A stretch of DNA of 64,000 nt, from NCBI GenBank assembly GCA_026168455.1, contig CM047428.1, forward strand, positions 35,825,255 to 35,889,254, in the 5' to 3' direction. Below the pieces are notes generated by a model. It was not told the origin of the DNA and searched no databases. It saw only the letters and a program-made list of their open reading frames with translations. A program made the translations under genes and the position numbers. Each line of letters opens with the position of its first letter. Positions within the stretch are counted from its first letter, which is position 1. This stretch comes from Theocolax elegans. Lineage: Eukaryota > Arthropoda > Insecta > Hymenoptera > Cerocephalidae. This document shows, piece after piece, positions 34,647-49,389 of the stretch.

Positions 34647-36568
34647 TGTGACGTTGTCACAATTAAAATAAATTAAATACGTCATATATGTATGTGTATG
34701 CGCTACAGCGTATACACATGCATATATGATTTTGGTTAAAATTTAAGTAAACGATAATATTTTATAATAAGGCAATATTTTTATTAAACTAGACACACAT
34801 AAGTAGTCACGTTCACACACATACAGCGAGAATATTATGAACAGCGTATCAGCTGATAATACACGTGTGCGCGTACGGGTTAATTTATACGTACGCGCAT
34901 CTTCGGAAACCGGGACACACACACGCACATACACCTATACTAATGTAAACCGAACGCGAGGAAACAAGTGATCGCGGTGACGATGTACACCGGGCATTGT
35001 CGACACGAGGGTTAGGGGGGGAGCGGAGTAACGCACGCGATCGCTCTCTCCCGAATAATGATTACGCGCAACATGCTCGCGCCGCTATCAGAGTGGGGAG
35101 CATGATATAGTCGAGAGAGAGAGAGTATCGAGGTATATTAAATATATAAGCATGTCTATATATATACGGCGTTCTCTCTCGCACTCATTGTATTTTGTGG
35201 CTAATTGATATTACGATTTATAGTTGGATTTTCTCGAGTATTTAAATTAATGTTTAAATGTTACATGAGTTATATGTTGATTTTATATATTATTGATGAA
35301 ATCTATCATTTTATTACGTATTTTTGGCGTTATTTTGGTGACATTTTTGGTGTTATAATTTAGTGTTTTTCGGGTATGATGAGATTAAGATATTTCGAGT
35401 CCGGCAATTTGATTTCGAGTGTCTCGCGCCATATGAGTGATTGTTCATGAGGACAATTATCCTCGCGCAGGTTCGCGCATCCTGAAATAAAACCAATCAA
35501 ATTGTCGAGAGAATTTTCCACGAATAATATCGAGTTTCAGCCAACATATCCAATGATCTATAATCAGGTGATCTCAGAAAAGTTCGTTACGGGGGGCGGA
35601 TCATCCCTCGATCGCGACCTTCCGTTCTTGTTGTCCTAGCCTTGAGTGAGTGCAGAGGTGTTTTGGAAAAGCGTAAGAGAGATAATTTTGAGAGTAACAG
35701 AGATATTGAGAAAGAGGAGTCTCCATTTTGAGAAATCATAAGATAATATTGAATTGATCATTGTGAGATCATGACGATAAGGACATTAATTAATTTATTG
35801 TGGACAGTTAAAAGAAATAATAATTGATATTGAGAGTGGATTCAAGGTGGAATGTTGGTGAGACCGTTTAATATTTAATTTAATTTGCAGCTTCGAGAAA
35901 TCATGGATAGATGATATAAATGTAATTGTGTATATTTCGAGTCACATTTTTATTTACAGGTGTAGTTTTGATAAATTGAGTAAGGTAGCAGATCCGATAG
36001 TTTTAGAGTATCGGCAACAAACTTTTCTTTTCAGCTCGAGTTTAAATTAATATTTTTATTGAGAATCGAGTTAGTGTTGATTTTTGGCGCGAAATTACCC
36101 TACTTAGGTGTGTGTGAGTGAGATTGTGTGTGATGTGATCCCGTCGCGTTTTCTTTTCTTTTATTTATTAAATAATTGGTTATTAAATGGAATTGTATAA
36201 GAAATTCGTATTGCGTTTCGTGTTTTAGATCGATGTAATGCAGCGGTCAATAACCATTGGGATGTAATTCGTTAAGTTGTGAATAAATTTAATTGTTAAT
36301 TATAATTATAAATTGTTCATTTATTAGTAGTTGCTCCTCGTGTTGTCCGTATTGTCTGTCTCGTCGAGAAAAATAATAAACTATCATTGCTGATTCGACG
36401 TGGGTTTCGCCATTTTTTCTGACCCCCCTTTATAGATGAGTGCGGAAATCTCAAGCCGATGTGAGACTTTTAATTATAATCAATTGAGGTAAACGGAACT
36501 GATTAAAAGTATTAGCGTGCGGTTAGGTTTTATAAGATTGATAGTTTAAATGAAATCGACCCGTCACA
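34647..36568 (+). mobile_element. 3' LTR of gypsy element G2
   Basis: 1,922-bp copy of 21230-23091, starting TGTGACGTTGTCACAATT and ending CCCGTCACA. Compared with the 5' copy it has an extra ~20-bp duplication (TATGTATGTGTATGCG near 34687) and the ~36-bp segment near 36497. ATAT follows. Confidence 0.93.
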
Positions 36569-38723
36569 ATATATATAAAAATGTTGTGTACGTTAAGAAA
36601 AATGTTAAGATAAATGTTGTAGTATAATTAATATAAAATTAAATATTATTACATATAAATTTGTAAATGTTAGATACTTACTATATAAATATTTAATTGT
36701 GATTATAATAAATAATAGGAAAAATATAAAAACTATTTCCATAAGGGATTTGAAACCTTTTTTAGTAATTGTATCAACGGGCCACACTTGTAGATCATTG
36801 TATAAATTTTCAACTTTATAAATCTGCAAAAGTCGAGAGTCACAGGGATATTTTGGGATGGATGAATATTCTAAGAATGAACGACCAATAATCACAGCAT
36901 TTTTATCTCGAAAACCAATATATTCTATTAAAACTATCATTCCATCGTTTAAATAACAACAATTATTAGATTTTTTTATCAGAAAGTTGAAAATTTTGGA
37001 ACTGTATTGAAGAATGAGGATTTTGAAAACCATTTGGAATATTAAGATATGCGAAGATTTAGCTCCTAAAATTGTATATGATGCTTGGAATTCCAATATT
37101 TTTGGAGGAACTACGTCACTTCTTTCTCCTCTTCTTCTTGCAATTTGAGCAAGAGGTGATATACAATTCCTAACCATGTTCTTTAAAGTCTGAAGAAAAT
37201 TCTCATATGGAAACGCACTAAATTCCTCAAGAGGCCCAAATGTACGTACATCTGCAGCCAAATGAATCAAATTATGTACATTAATGATAACAGTTTCTTC
37301 ACCATATAAAACTTCAATTTGTTGCACAAAATAACGAAGAAGTTGATCTGCGTAAGAATTATTATTTCTATATAAATTGGAGTCACTTATTAGAATTCTT
37401 ATTGCACGCAATTAAGTGAATTAAAATGAATAATCCTAGCTGAATTTAAATAATTTGAAATTGCAACACGGCCTAAATACAATAAAAACAATCTGAATTC
37501 AGCAGCTTTCCAATTCTCTAACTCATCTAAACCTCTTAGCTTCCTAACAAACTCCGTTGGAACACAACAACCAAGAGAGCTTCATACTCGGTACTAAATT
37601 TGGTATTCATTCCCTTAGCAGCGATACCTTTGCCATACTCGTTTAACCAAATATCTAACACTTTTTTCATGATGCCCATGTATAGCAAATGCATAGAGTC
37701 TAATGGAATCTGTGATACCATTGGAATTCCTATCCATTCCAAAGGACTAACAAAACATTTTTTAATCGATCACCTACAAGCTCTCTGAAGTTTGCATCTT
37801 TCTTTAATGGAGCATTTAAATCTAACATGAGCATACTTCCACCCTTCTTTGTTCCTTTTTATGTACACTTTTGGCAGCCATCAATTGCATTATGTGCAGG
37901 GTGACACATAATCCAATTTCTAGCTACCAAATAGTGTTTATTACGGTAATGTAATCCCTCACTATTTAATACATTATACTCAATTACGAACTGCAGTAAA
38001 AAACTGTTGATATTAGGAACCTTTTCATTACCATAATAAGCGCCTATAAAAAAAGGTTCTTGAAAACGTGGATCTACAATTCTGCCTGAAATAGGAATCA
38101 ATTCTAATTTTCTACTTTTCCACAAAGAAATTCCATTCACAGGAAGATCAAAGTAAATTGTAGGAAATTCATACAAACAATATTTTAATTGATTGATTTA
38201 TTGCTTTCTCTAAACCAATATGTGTATATAGCCCTCCCTAATACAAAATCTCATGTGATTTTTCAATCGGAACGCTGCTCAAACTTCCGAAAAAATAAGA
38301 AATCAATTTAATAGTAAGGGGGTCACTTTTTCAGTGATAACACCCCCCAGATAAGCTCAAAAATTAAGGTTTTAAAGCGTTTCAAACATATTTATGATTT
38401 TTTTTCAATTTCTTACATAAGCACTCACAAAAAATACTATTGTCGTTTGTTAAATTAGCAGTATAAGAAAAAAAATCTTCTTTACTAGATGCAAGCTTGT
38501 CTTGTGAATTTTGATTATTTATATTATTATCGTTTTCAATAAGAGTTTCACGATTTTCTATAAACTGATAATTTAATTCTGCACTAGGTTCCAGTTGTGC
38601 ATCAGAAACTTTATTACTTAATATATGATAATTAATTAGTAAATCACCTTGTGAATGAATTGTACCGTTATTAACGTTATTACAATTAGCAATATCTGAA
38701 GTTACATTATTATTTCTATTCAT
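36569..38723 (-). pseudogene. EnSpm/CACTA-like transposase gene, broken
   Basis: Minus-strand fragments in order. N-terminal Asn/Asp-rich part 38723-38382 (ATG at 38721). Middle 38158-37859 (YFDLPVNGISLWKSRKLELI, CHPAHNAIDGCQKCT). Then 37770-37536 (IPMVSQIPLDSMHLLYMGIM, VLDIWL). Then 37411-36605 (NVHNLIHLAADVRTFGPLEE, FSAFPYENFLQTLKNMV). The Leu-His-X3-Asp-Val...Gly-Pro-Leu...Ser-Ala-Phe-Pro block is typical of EnSpm-derived transposase proteins. Stops and frame changes separate the pieces, though introns could explain some. The gene appears to continue at 21229-20700, beyond G2. Confidence 0.6.
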
Positions 38724-39381
38724 AATATATGCATTACGCCTTTTCTTTTGGTGATTACCAAGTTCACTGTACTTCTTTCGCCTTCACATATTTAATAGTA
38801 TTATATGCTATTTATTATATATATATTGTATTTATATGATATCTAATACTTTCAGAATAATTTAATATAATTTATTAGGTATATATAAGACTATGAACTA
38901 TGATAACAAAAGTAAAATTTGAAGGTTATAATACATTTTAGAACTATACCGCAATACCTTATCAAAAATTATATTCTCGGTAAATAATAGCTAATTATGA
39001 TGTTACAATAATAAAGACGTATATCGCTATAATATCTATAACTAATGATAAATTATATACTTAATTTTGGATAAAAATATCGAAGCGAGTTCAGCGTGCT
39101 CTTCTTCTTCTTAGATTAGGTTATATGGTACCATAATGGTTGAGTTCAGTGTAGCTGCGCAGGCGGCGAGAATACCGAAGTGAATGGTCTAGCAGACAAC
39201 TTGTGGACACTTAGCGCAAATTTTGGCGCTCAAATATAACTTTAAAAAATTGTCATTTGGTTAACATTTTTTAGACATTCAGCTCTCTTTTTTTAGTTTA
39301 GTAACTTGTTAGCCAAAATAAGATAAAATTTGGATAACATATTTATTATTTAGCACATTCTTTTCATATATATATCCTATA
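38724..39381. other. No gene seen; upstream of the EnSpm-like gene
   Basis: AT-rich with a TA repeat near 38813-38830, then a more GC-balanced patch at 39085-39235 (CTGCGCAGGCGGCGAGAATACC). No TIR of the EnSpm-like element could be identified. GTTAACATTTTTTAGACATTC at 39258 is weakly mirrored at 42270-42290 and may be the edge of an old outer hairpin element. Confidence 0.35.
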
Positions 39382-39510
39382 CGCTATCCAAAAAGTGATA
39401 ACGTTTTGGATAACTTTTTTAGATGGATTTGCATTATCTAAAAATTACACCATTTGAATGTAAATTAGATGACTATTTTATGATGTCAGAAAGAATATTT
39501 ATCAAAGTAT

Positions 39511-41648
39511 CCCTGTTGAAAAGAACCACGTGGTAAACCACGCGGTTTTACCACGTGGTTTACCGCGTGGTTGGTCGTGGTTACCACGTGGTATGGGTGT
39601 AAATATGATTTTAGAATAATAGTGTAATGGATGCAAATTCGAACAACTTACAGGATTGCAATAAAGAATTATATATTTAACCGTATCATTGAAATAAGTA
39701 AGGTCAAAAGAGCCGCGGTGGCTCATGTGTAGAGCTCCCGACTCTCACACCGAGGGTCGTGGGTTCGATCCCAGACGTGTACCACTGAAAATTTTTTCAT
39801 GTGCATTTTTCGAACACCGCGACTCAGTGGCTCGGCGTGTCACTATAATGTGACGCCAGTTCAGGTGCGCGTGCGTTTCGTCAGTGCATGAGAGGCACGG
39901 GCATCTGAACTATAGGGAACGTTAGGGACGCGAAGATGTAAAGAGGATCGCGGTGGTTCCATCGGGAGGACAGGAAACTGTAATTATTAGACTAATTACA
40001 GTGACCAATGATATCTTCCGATGGACACAAGCACTACTGTTTCAACTACATGTGCTTTGTTTACAGACGCACCGTTCACCTCCGTCGCTGATTAGCCCTG
40101 GCAGCATAAATAGAGCGACGTTAAATAACAAAAAAAAAAAAAAAAGTAAGGTCAAAAACTTTACGTGGTAAAACTGCGTAGTAAACCACGTAGTAAAACT
40201 AAGGTAGTGGTTACAACGTGATGTTACCTGGGTTGTAATTAAATTATTTATTTAAATATTGTAAGATTTTAATTAAATTATATAATTAACAATAACAAAA
40301 TATATAAGACCAAAAGGTTTCACGCGACATAATCGTGTGGTAAAACCACGTGGTAAAACCGCGTAGTAAAACCACGTGATAGAAGCTTGTGGTAATCGAC
40401 TAGGTAATAGACTTTAAAACCATGTGATTTTGTTACATAATTATTGAAATTTCCTTCTCGGAAGAAATACCAAATTGTTAAAAATATATATTAACAATAA
40501 TAGTATATCTATATACTTACTTTTGGTCCGTAGAAGTCTAGAAAAATTTTGTTTATATTTTTTTCTCTGTAGTTTTACATGAAATTGAATTAATTGAATG
40601 GAAAATATTCTACAGGTACGAACTTTTTAATTATAATAAATAATTAATAGTATAATAACTCTTACAAAATTACGATGCAAAATATTATTACTTCGGAGGA
40701 TATTATGTCAATTTTTTGATAAAGTAAGTACAAAATTAGTTTTATAAAGAAATTAGATGTATAATTGAAAGATTAATAATGTTAATTGCAATTCGCAAAT
40801 AAATATTGTATTAATTTACTAATGTAGTGTAATTAGATTGCTAAATCCTTTCTTATCTATAAATACTAAGTATTTTACTACTTGATTTCAACCTGTGCTT
40901 TACCACGCGGTTTCACCCCGTGGTTTTATACCACATGGTTTTATCACGTGGTTTTATTACGCGGTGTGCCCTTGTCTGGGATAGTTTAATCTTTTACATT
41001 AAGGATAAAAATATAATTTAATTACAATCCTATGGGTAGTCCAAATTCGTATTTTTTACAATTGCCTGCTAAAACAATTTTTAAACTGACCACGTGGTTT
41101 CATACCACGTGGTTTTACCACGTGGTTTTACTACGAGGTTTACCCTTATCTGGGTTGGTTAAATCTTTTACGTTAAGGATAAAAGTGTAATTTAATTAAA
41201 ATCCTATAAGTAGTCCACATTCTTTTTTTAGAATATTCTAAAATAATTTTTACAATTTTACAACACGGTTTTACCACGCGCTTTTACCACGTGGTTTCAC
41301 CATACGGTTATATCGCGTGAAACTTTATGGCTTTATATATTCTGTTGTTGCTAATTATATAATTTAATTAAAATATATAATTTAATTACAACCCTGGTAA
41401 AATCACTACTGGTTGTAACCACACCTTGTAAACTTTTTGACCTTACTTATTTGAATGATACGGTATTAAATATCTAATTTTTTATTGCAATCCTGTAAGT
41501 TGTTCGAATTTGCATCCATTACACTATTATTCTAAAATCATATTTACACCCATACCACGTGGTAACCACGACGAACCACGCGGTAAACCACGTGGTAAAA
41601 CCACATGGTAAAACCGCGTGGTTTACCACGTGGTTCTTTTCAACAGGG
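39511..41648. mobile_element. CCACGTGG hairpin element C1
   Basis: Ends CCCTGTTGAAAAGAACCACG and CGTGGTTCTTTTCAACAGGG, with arrays of ACCACGTGGTAAAACCACG in both arms. The left arm is broken by a SINE (39710-40143). Without it the element is about 1.7 kb and pairs end to end. It matches C2 (59683-60656), a shorter copy. Clear target duplication not seen. No transposase encoded. Confidence 0.88.
39710..40143 (+). mobile_element. tRNA-derived SINE
   Basis: tRNA-like head at 39711-39785 (GCCGCGGTGGCTCATGTGTA, box B GGTTCGATCCC near 39765), a ~330-bp body, and a poly(A) tail at 40130-40143. AAGTAAGGTCAAAA flanks both sides (39696-39709, 40144-40157), a 14-bp target duplication. C2 carries the same flank uninterrupted at 59873-59886, an empty site. 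Such SINEs are copied by LINE enzymes; the internal pol III promoter is inferred from boxes A and B. Confidence 0.9.
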
Positions 41649-41890
41649 ATAACTTATGTACATCTTTTTCATAATACTATTCGCTATCCAAAAAGTGATA
41701 ACGTTTTGGATAACCCTTTTTAGATGGATTTACATTATCCAAAACCGTCTCCCTTTGGATGTGAATTGGGTAACCATTTTGCGATATCCGAAAAAGTAGC
41801 TTTCAAAGCATATCTTTTGAGCATCCCTTTGAGCGTATCAGTTTGCTATCTTAAAAGTGATAGCATTATATCATATTTTTAATCACCTAT

Positions 41891-42117
41891 TGTTGTGTTT
41901 GCACATGGAGATAGTGAGACTCAATAAAGATTTAACACACTAGTCTTGTTATATACTTTAATAAATAAGTGTAGAAAAAGAGAGAGTACAATTATGGTAC
42001 ATTCGGCGTACATGCGCCTCGTTCGGCGGTCTCCGTTGATCTGACGAGAAACGGGTGCGTTGTATACGCTCGCTCGCTTACAATATAGCTACGCCCTCTA
42101 TACTCTCGGATATTACA
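41891..42117. mobile_element. Solo LTR with CCTAT target duplication
   Basis: 227 bp beginning TGTTGTGTTTGCACATGG and ending CGGATATTACA. CCTAT at 41886-41890 is repeated at 42118-42122, a 5-bp target duplication. Read on the minus strand it starts TGTAATATCCGAGAG and ends GCAAACACAACA, resembling Ty1/copia LTRs, so that orientation is preferred. No internal coding region remains. Confidence 0.82.
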
Positions 42118-42122
42118 CCTAT

Positions 42123-42661
42123 TTTCAGATAACTTTTGAAAGCTGAAAAAGAATATCTATTAGGTATCAAATATATATCCAAAATAGGATATTCAAAATC
42201 ATTAGCTGATGTTTATCTTTTTGATAACAGTTTGGTATGTCTACTAGACAACCTTTAACGGATAAGTTCTGGACGTCCAAAAAGTTAACATGTGCTAGCT
42301 GGGCTGGCATTCTATACAGGTCTATTTTCGTTTCGTGACGTGTCATTTACTCCCTGATACAGAGATTACATATGAGCGTGTGCTTATTTGAACCAAGAAG
42401 AAGAATTTCATTCGAGATTTAATTAATAAAATATGAGAGTTTTTTTAGTATAATTATATGGTATACATATATATATATATATTCTTTGTGTTAATAAAAT
42501 ATAAGTATTTTAGTTTAATAATGGTATTAAATATGGTTAATTGTCTTTTGAGTACTATTATGTCAAAATAAAAAGTCGGCTGTCTATATATTTTTTTTTT
42601 ACTACTATAATAACGAATAACATTATTAGTATTATTTATTACAGATTAAAAATTGAAAACT
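42123..42661 (+). other. Upstream region of the Nse4 gene
   Basis: No separate gene seen. A polypyrimidine tract and acceptor (TTATTTATTACAG, ending 42644) precede the start codon by 17 bp, so a 5' untranslated exon probably lies upstream, perhaps near 42300-42420 where GC is higher. Confidence 0.4.
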
Positions 42662-44032
42662 ATGAATCATTCAAAAATTATTTCACCACATTCTCAAAGT
42701 TCAAGAAATTTAGAAGTTTCATATCGATCTCCTCAAATGAGAAAAGAAGCTTTACGATCTGCATATATAAATGCACAATCCCTTCGTAAATATTTGATTT
42801 TGCTATACTGATTAACTTCTTGTATGCTTGTTCGATATATTATATTAATTTTTTTTTACTAGAATCCAATGTTAATACTAATACCATAAACAATTTAGAA
42901 CAAGTCATTAATGAAGTAGATGTAATCAATCAAGAAGGAACTATTGAAGACAAAAGTAATTATCTATCAATCAGGTAACATGTATTATAGAAAACTAAAT
43001 ATTCTTTTGCTTTGCAAATTGTTTTAGTTAAAAATCAAGCTGAAGTTATACTTGATTCTGAAATAATGACAATTTCATCTCATGTTTTAAAGAAATGTAC
43101 TTTATCTCTATCAAAGAATATTAACAATTATGATCCTGTTGAATTTTCTGAAAAAACTGTAAGATGCATTAACAAATAATATTTTATTAAAATTATTTCC
43201 TCTTTGTATTTTAATAGTAATATTTATCATTTCTAGCGTAATTTTTTATGTCGAATACCTGACAGTATTTTAGAGCACGAACTCAATTGGTCACTTTTAG
43301 GAAATAGATTTATTAAGTATTTTAAAAAAACAGCTACATATTCAATGATTTCAGGTATTAAAAAGCAATTTCAAATTCATTTTACATCACCATAATTGTA
43401 CTATTTTTATAGGAACTTTAAGAGTTATACCTAAGAAAGAAGTTGTCAGGCGTAAAATTGTTAGAGAAACGCAAGCTCCTACAAAAAGACCAGAGAATAT
43501 TATTTCAGTAGATAAACTTGAAGGTAGTATAGAACATACTGTTATGGAAATAAAAAAGACAATTACTGCTTATCAGAAGAAATACAAAAAACCTCTAGAT
43601 TTCTTTAAGCTTGTGCTTCATCCAACAGACTTTGGAAAAACAATAGAAAATATATTACATGTATCGTTTCTCATTCGAGATGCTGTTATCATATTTACCT
43701 TAGGTATTTTATTGTGAATTTATAATATATAATAAATAAATTCTGTCATACATTTCTATAATTTTATATCTAATGAAATATATATTTCAGATTGTAATGG
43801 AACTCCTCACGTGGAAAGAGCATCAAAAGAAGATATTGTTCAAATGAATACAATTAGTAAAAGAAGAAATATTCAAAACGTAATATCATTGAATATGAAA
43901 CACTGGAAAGTATGGAATATCCTCTATAAAAAAGAATTATAAAATTAAATTATCAATTTACAAATGTTATTTATTTTTTAGGTTTTAGTTAAAATATATA
44001 ATATTAAAAAACCAATGATCCAGTGCAACTAA
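42662..44032 (+). CDS. Nse4: Nse4, kleisin subunit of the SMC5/6 complex
   Basis: Seven exons: 42662-42785, 42863-42955, 43028-43158, 43237-43354, 43413-43703, 43791-43909, 43982-44032, with GT-AG introns and an uninterrupted 308-residue frame. The N-terminal kleisin helix lies in exon 3 (EVILDSEIMTISSHVLKKC, about residue 77). The conserved Nse4 C-terminal domain includes FFKLVLHPTDFGKTIENILH (about residue 219) and HVSFLIRDA, ending in WKVLVKIYNIKKPMIQ. In known complexes Nse4 bridges the Smc5 and Smc6 heads with Nse1 and Nse3, acting in DNA repair and chromosome segregation in the nucleus. The start ATG is the first after a splice acceptor. It is convergent with ATPsynbeta. No disabling change. 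Confidence 0.88.
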
Positions 44033-44638
44033 AAAAAGATGTTCTTTTAGTTATTTTACCATTTTTTTTCTGTACTAGTACATCATTAAATAATAACCTT
44101 AGTTATCAATATGTTTAATTTGTTTTTCATAATTATTTATTAACCAATTAGTAGTCTTTATCAGTAATAATAACTTAAATATTAAATACTTCAGTTCACC
44201 ACAAATTCTGTTCTTAGAAAAGGTAAATTTCTGAGGAAGCTTACTGTAATTGTATTAATAAGAAAATGAAAGTATTTTTAAAATTTTTATTAAACATTTT
44301 TCTTTGATGTTGCTAACACTAGGTGGTATTTTAACCTTGTAAGTTGTAATATTGTGGTTATCAATGTTAATAATCGATGATACTTCTCAAAGATAGTGGT
44401 AATGTAAAGACTGGAACTTTTCGTAAGATTACTTAACTGTACTAATTGATTCTATTGATAAATTTAATTAAAATGTGCTGTATAATTTATATAAATTTTT
44501 ATTAAATAGTAAACACAATGCGAATGTTCTTGAGACAATGGTTATGTTCATATATATTTAGATGTTTAATAAAGTGACAGTTTGTTGAGTGACATTAGAA
44601 AGCTTTAATGTCAAATTAAAAAATAACAATATTTTAAT
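44033..44638. other. Intergenic 3' regions of Nse4 and ATPsynbeta
   Basis: About 600 bp between the two convergent stop codons. AT-rich, with no repeat family recognised. AATAAA on the plus strand near 44569, and on the minus strand (TTTATT at 44494), are candidate poly(A) signals, so the two transcripts may overlap at their ends. Confidence 0.45.
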
Positions 44639-47814
<3,176 letters not shown>

Positions 47815-48239
47815 GGTAGAACAAGTGAGAACGAAGTAGCTACTGATGAGACATCACATCGGTGAGAGCAGTCAGACCTCCCGGAGAAATGTGACCCGTG
47901 ATGGTGTCACTACGGTATAAACTGGACCGACCCTACCCCAGCCCGACGACCCTTCGAAATATAATAAAAAAAAATGCTAATCGACGTATTTTTAATTGTA
48001 CTTTTCAACAAAAAAAAAATTTTCAATTGTACCCCCGTAGTTTTTTAGAAAAAAAATCCTAAAGTACTAGAATATTAATCCGCCAATAGCTCCTTTTAAA
48101 GTGGTTTTAACGTTAAAGGAAAGGTGCAGAAAAATTGTACCTTTTTTATACTTAATTGTACCACCGTTACTTTTGCGAAATAATATAATACAATAAATAA
48201 AAAATCAAAAAAATTGTACTGACATAATGCAAATATATT
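47815..48239. other. ATPsynbeta upstream region, then AT-rich repeats
   Basis: 47815-47950 is GC-balanced and should contain the 5' UTR and promoter of ATPsynbeta; no TATA box was identified. From 47960 the sequence turns to poly(A)/(T)-rich words with AATTGTACCCCCGTAG and TTAATTGTACCACCG, which resemble the unit of the following tandem repeat. Confidence 0.45.
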
Positions 48240-48960
48240 TCCAGTCACCGCGCATGCGCGGTCACCGGAAATACGAGAAACGCATGCTTATGGCGCGTTA
48301 TTTAAAAGTCATGAATAGATCAAAAAATGCTCGAAAGATGTTATAAAAAATAGTCAACGATGTATATTCATTTATCTTTCATAGACTTTACAGAAAATTC
48401 AATTGTACCACCTGAGGTTTGGAGAAAAAAAAAGTTATTGTCAGGTTACAGGTGGAAACGTTGGAAGCAGCGTGTGCAACAGCTGTTTAACAATAAAAAG
48501 ACAAATTAAATATTATTTTTTATTTGTTCTTAATTCTACCATCATTAGTTTGTTGGTTTACACATTAAATTTCAGCAGAGATAATTAAATAATAACCAGG
48601 GGGCAAGCATGGGCATCGCGCATGCGCAGTTGTGGCGTACGAAAAGGCGGGTGATTTAAAATTCAAAGAAACGTGAAAGTTGGTATAATGACTCTGAAAA
48701 AAATAGTTAAAAATGTATTTATATTTATATTTAATAAACTTTACAGAAAAATTACTTGTACCACCTGAGATTTTGAGAAAAAAAAAGTTATTGTCAGGTT
48801 ACAGGTGGAAACGTTGAAAGCAGCGTGCACACCCTGTTGAAAAAACCTCATATAAAACTATAAAAAAAATTTTTTTATCGTACTTCATGTGGCTTTTGCA
48901 CCCGGAGTTTGCGATAGAATGCTATACATTATTTAATACGAATCGGAAAGAATAAGCTTA
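48240..48960 (+). repeat. Two-copy ~360-bp tandem repeat
   Basis: TTGTACCACCTGAG...GAGAAAAAAAAAGTTATTG, then CAGGTTACAGGTGGAAACGT, then GCAGCGTG occur at about 48399-48475 and 48757-48833, spacing about 357 bp. The preceding ~150 bp (GCGCATGCGC, TTTAAAA...) also correspond. More diverged partial units appear upstream from 47990. Confidence 0.75.
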
Positions 48961-49389
48961 TAACTATAGGCTTCATAATGAACAGCTCATAAAATGCGAT
49001 AAAAATAAATTTGTTTATAAGGTTTTATAGGAATAAACGTGTAACATAAAAGAGCATAAAATAGTTTATCGGAGTATATCGGGTACACATTTATATTTAA
49101 ATATTTTGTATTTATATTTACCGGGCATTATAAGGAATTGCCACCTATCACGTACTTATATATCAATGCTTTTTCACTCTAAAGTTTATAGTATTTTATA
49201 ATGAAAAACCCGAACATGAATGAATTATCTATAGTTCTATTTCAGGTAATACAAAATGATGTATATTCTTAACAAGTGGATTTCTATCGGGATTTTAACA
49301 GTTATTGTCTTATAGAGCATACAAAAATATAAGGTTAAATAGGGCGTTTATGACGATCGACGCATGAAATGGGCGGCTTGCCTAACGCA

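Larger units (their letters stand above)
39382..41747. repeat. Direct repeat flanking element C1
   Basis: CGCTATCCAAAAAGTGATAACG and about 65 bp in all at 39382-39447 recur in the same orientation at 41682-41746, on both sides of C1. The copies differ at a few sites. Related words (GATAACTTTTGAAAGC, CTATCTTAAAAGTGATAGC) continue to 42240. This looks like an older repetitive element in which C1 inserted. Confidence 0.7.

Noticed and set aside
39711..39785. Functional tRNA gene
   Set aside because: Cloverleaf is imperfect, and it continues into a SINE body with poly(A) and target duplications.
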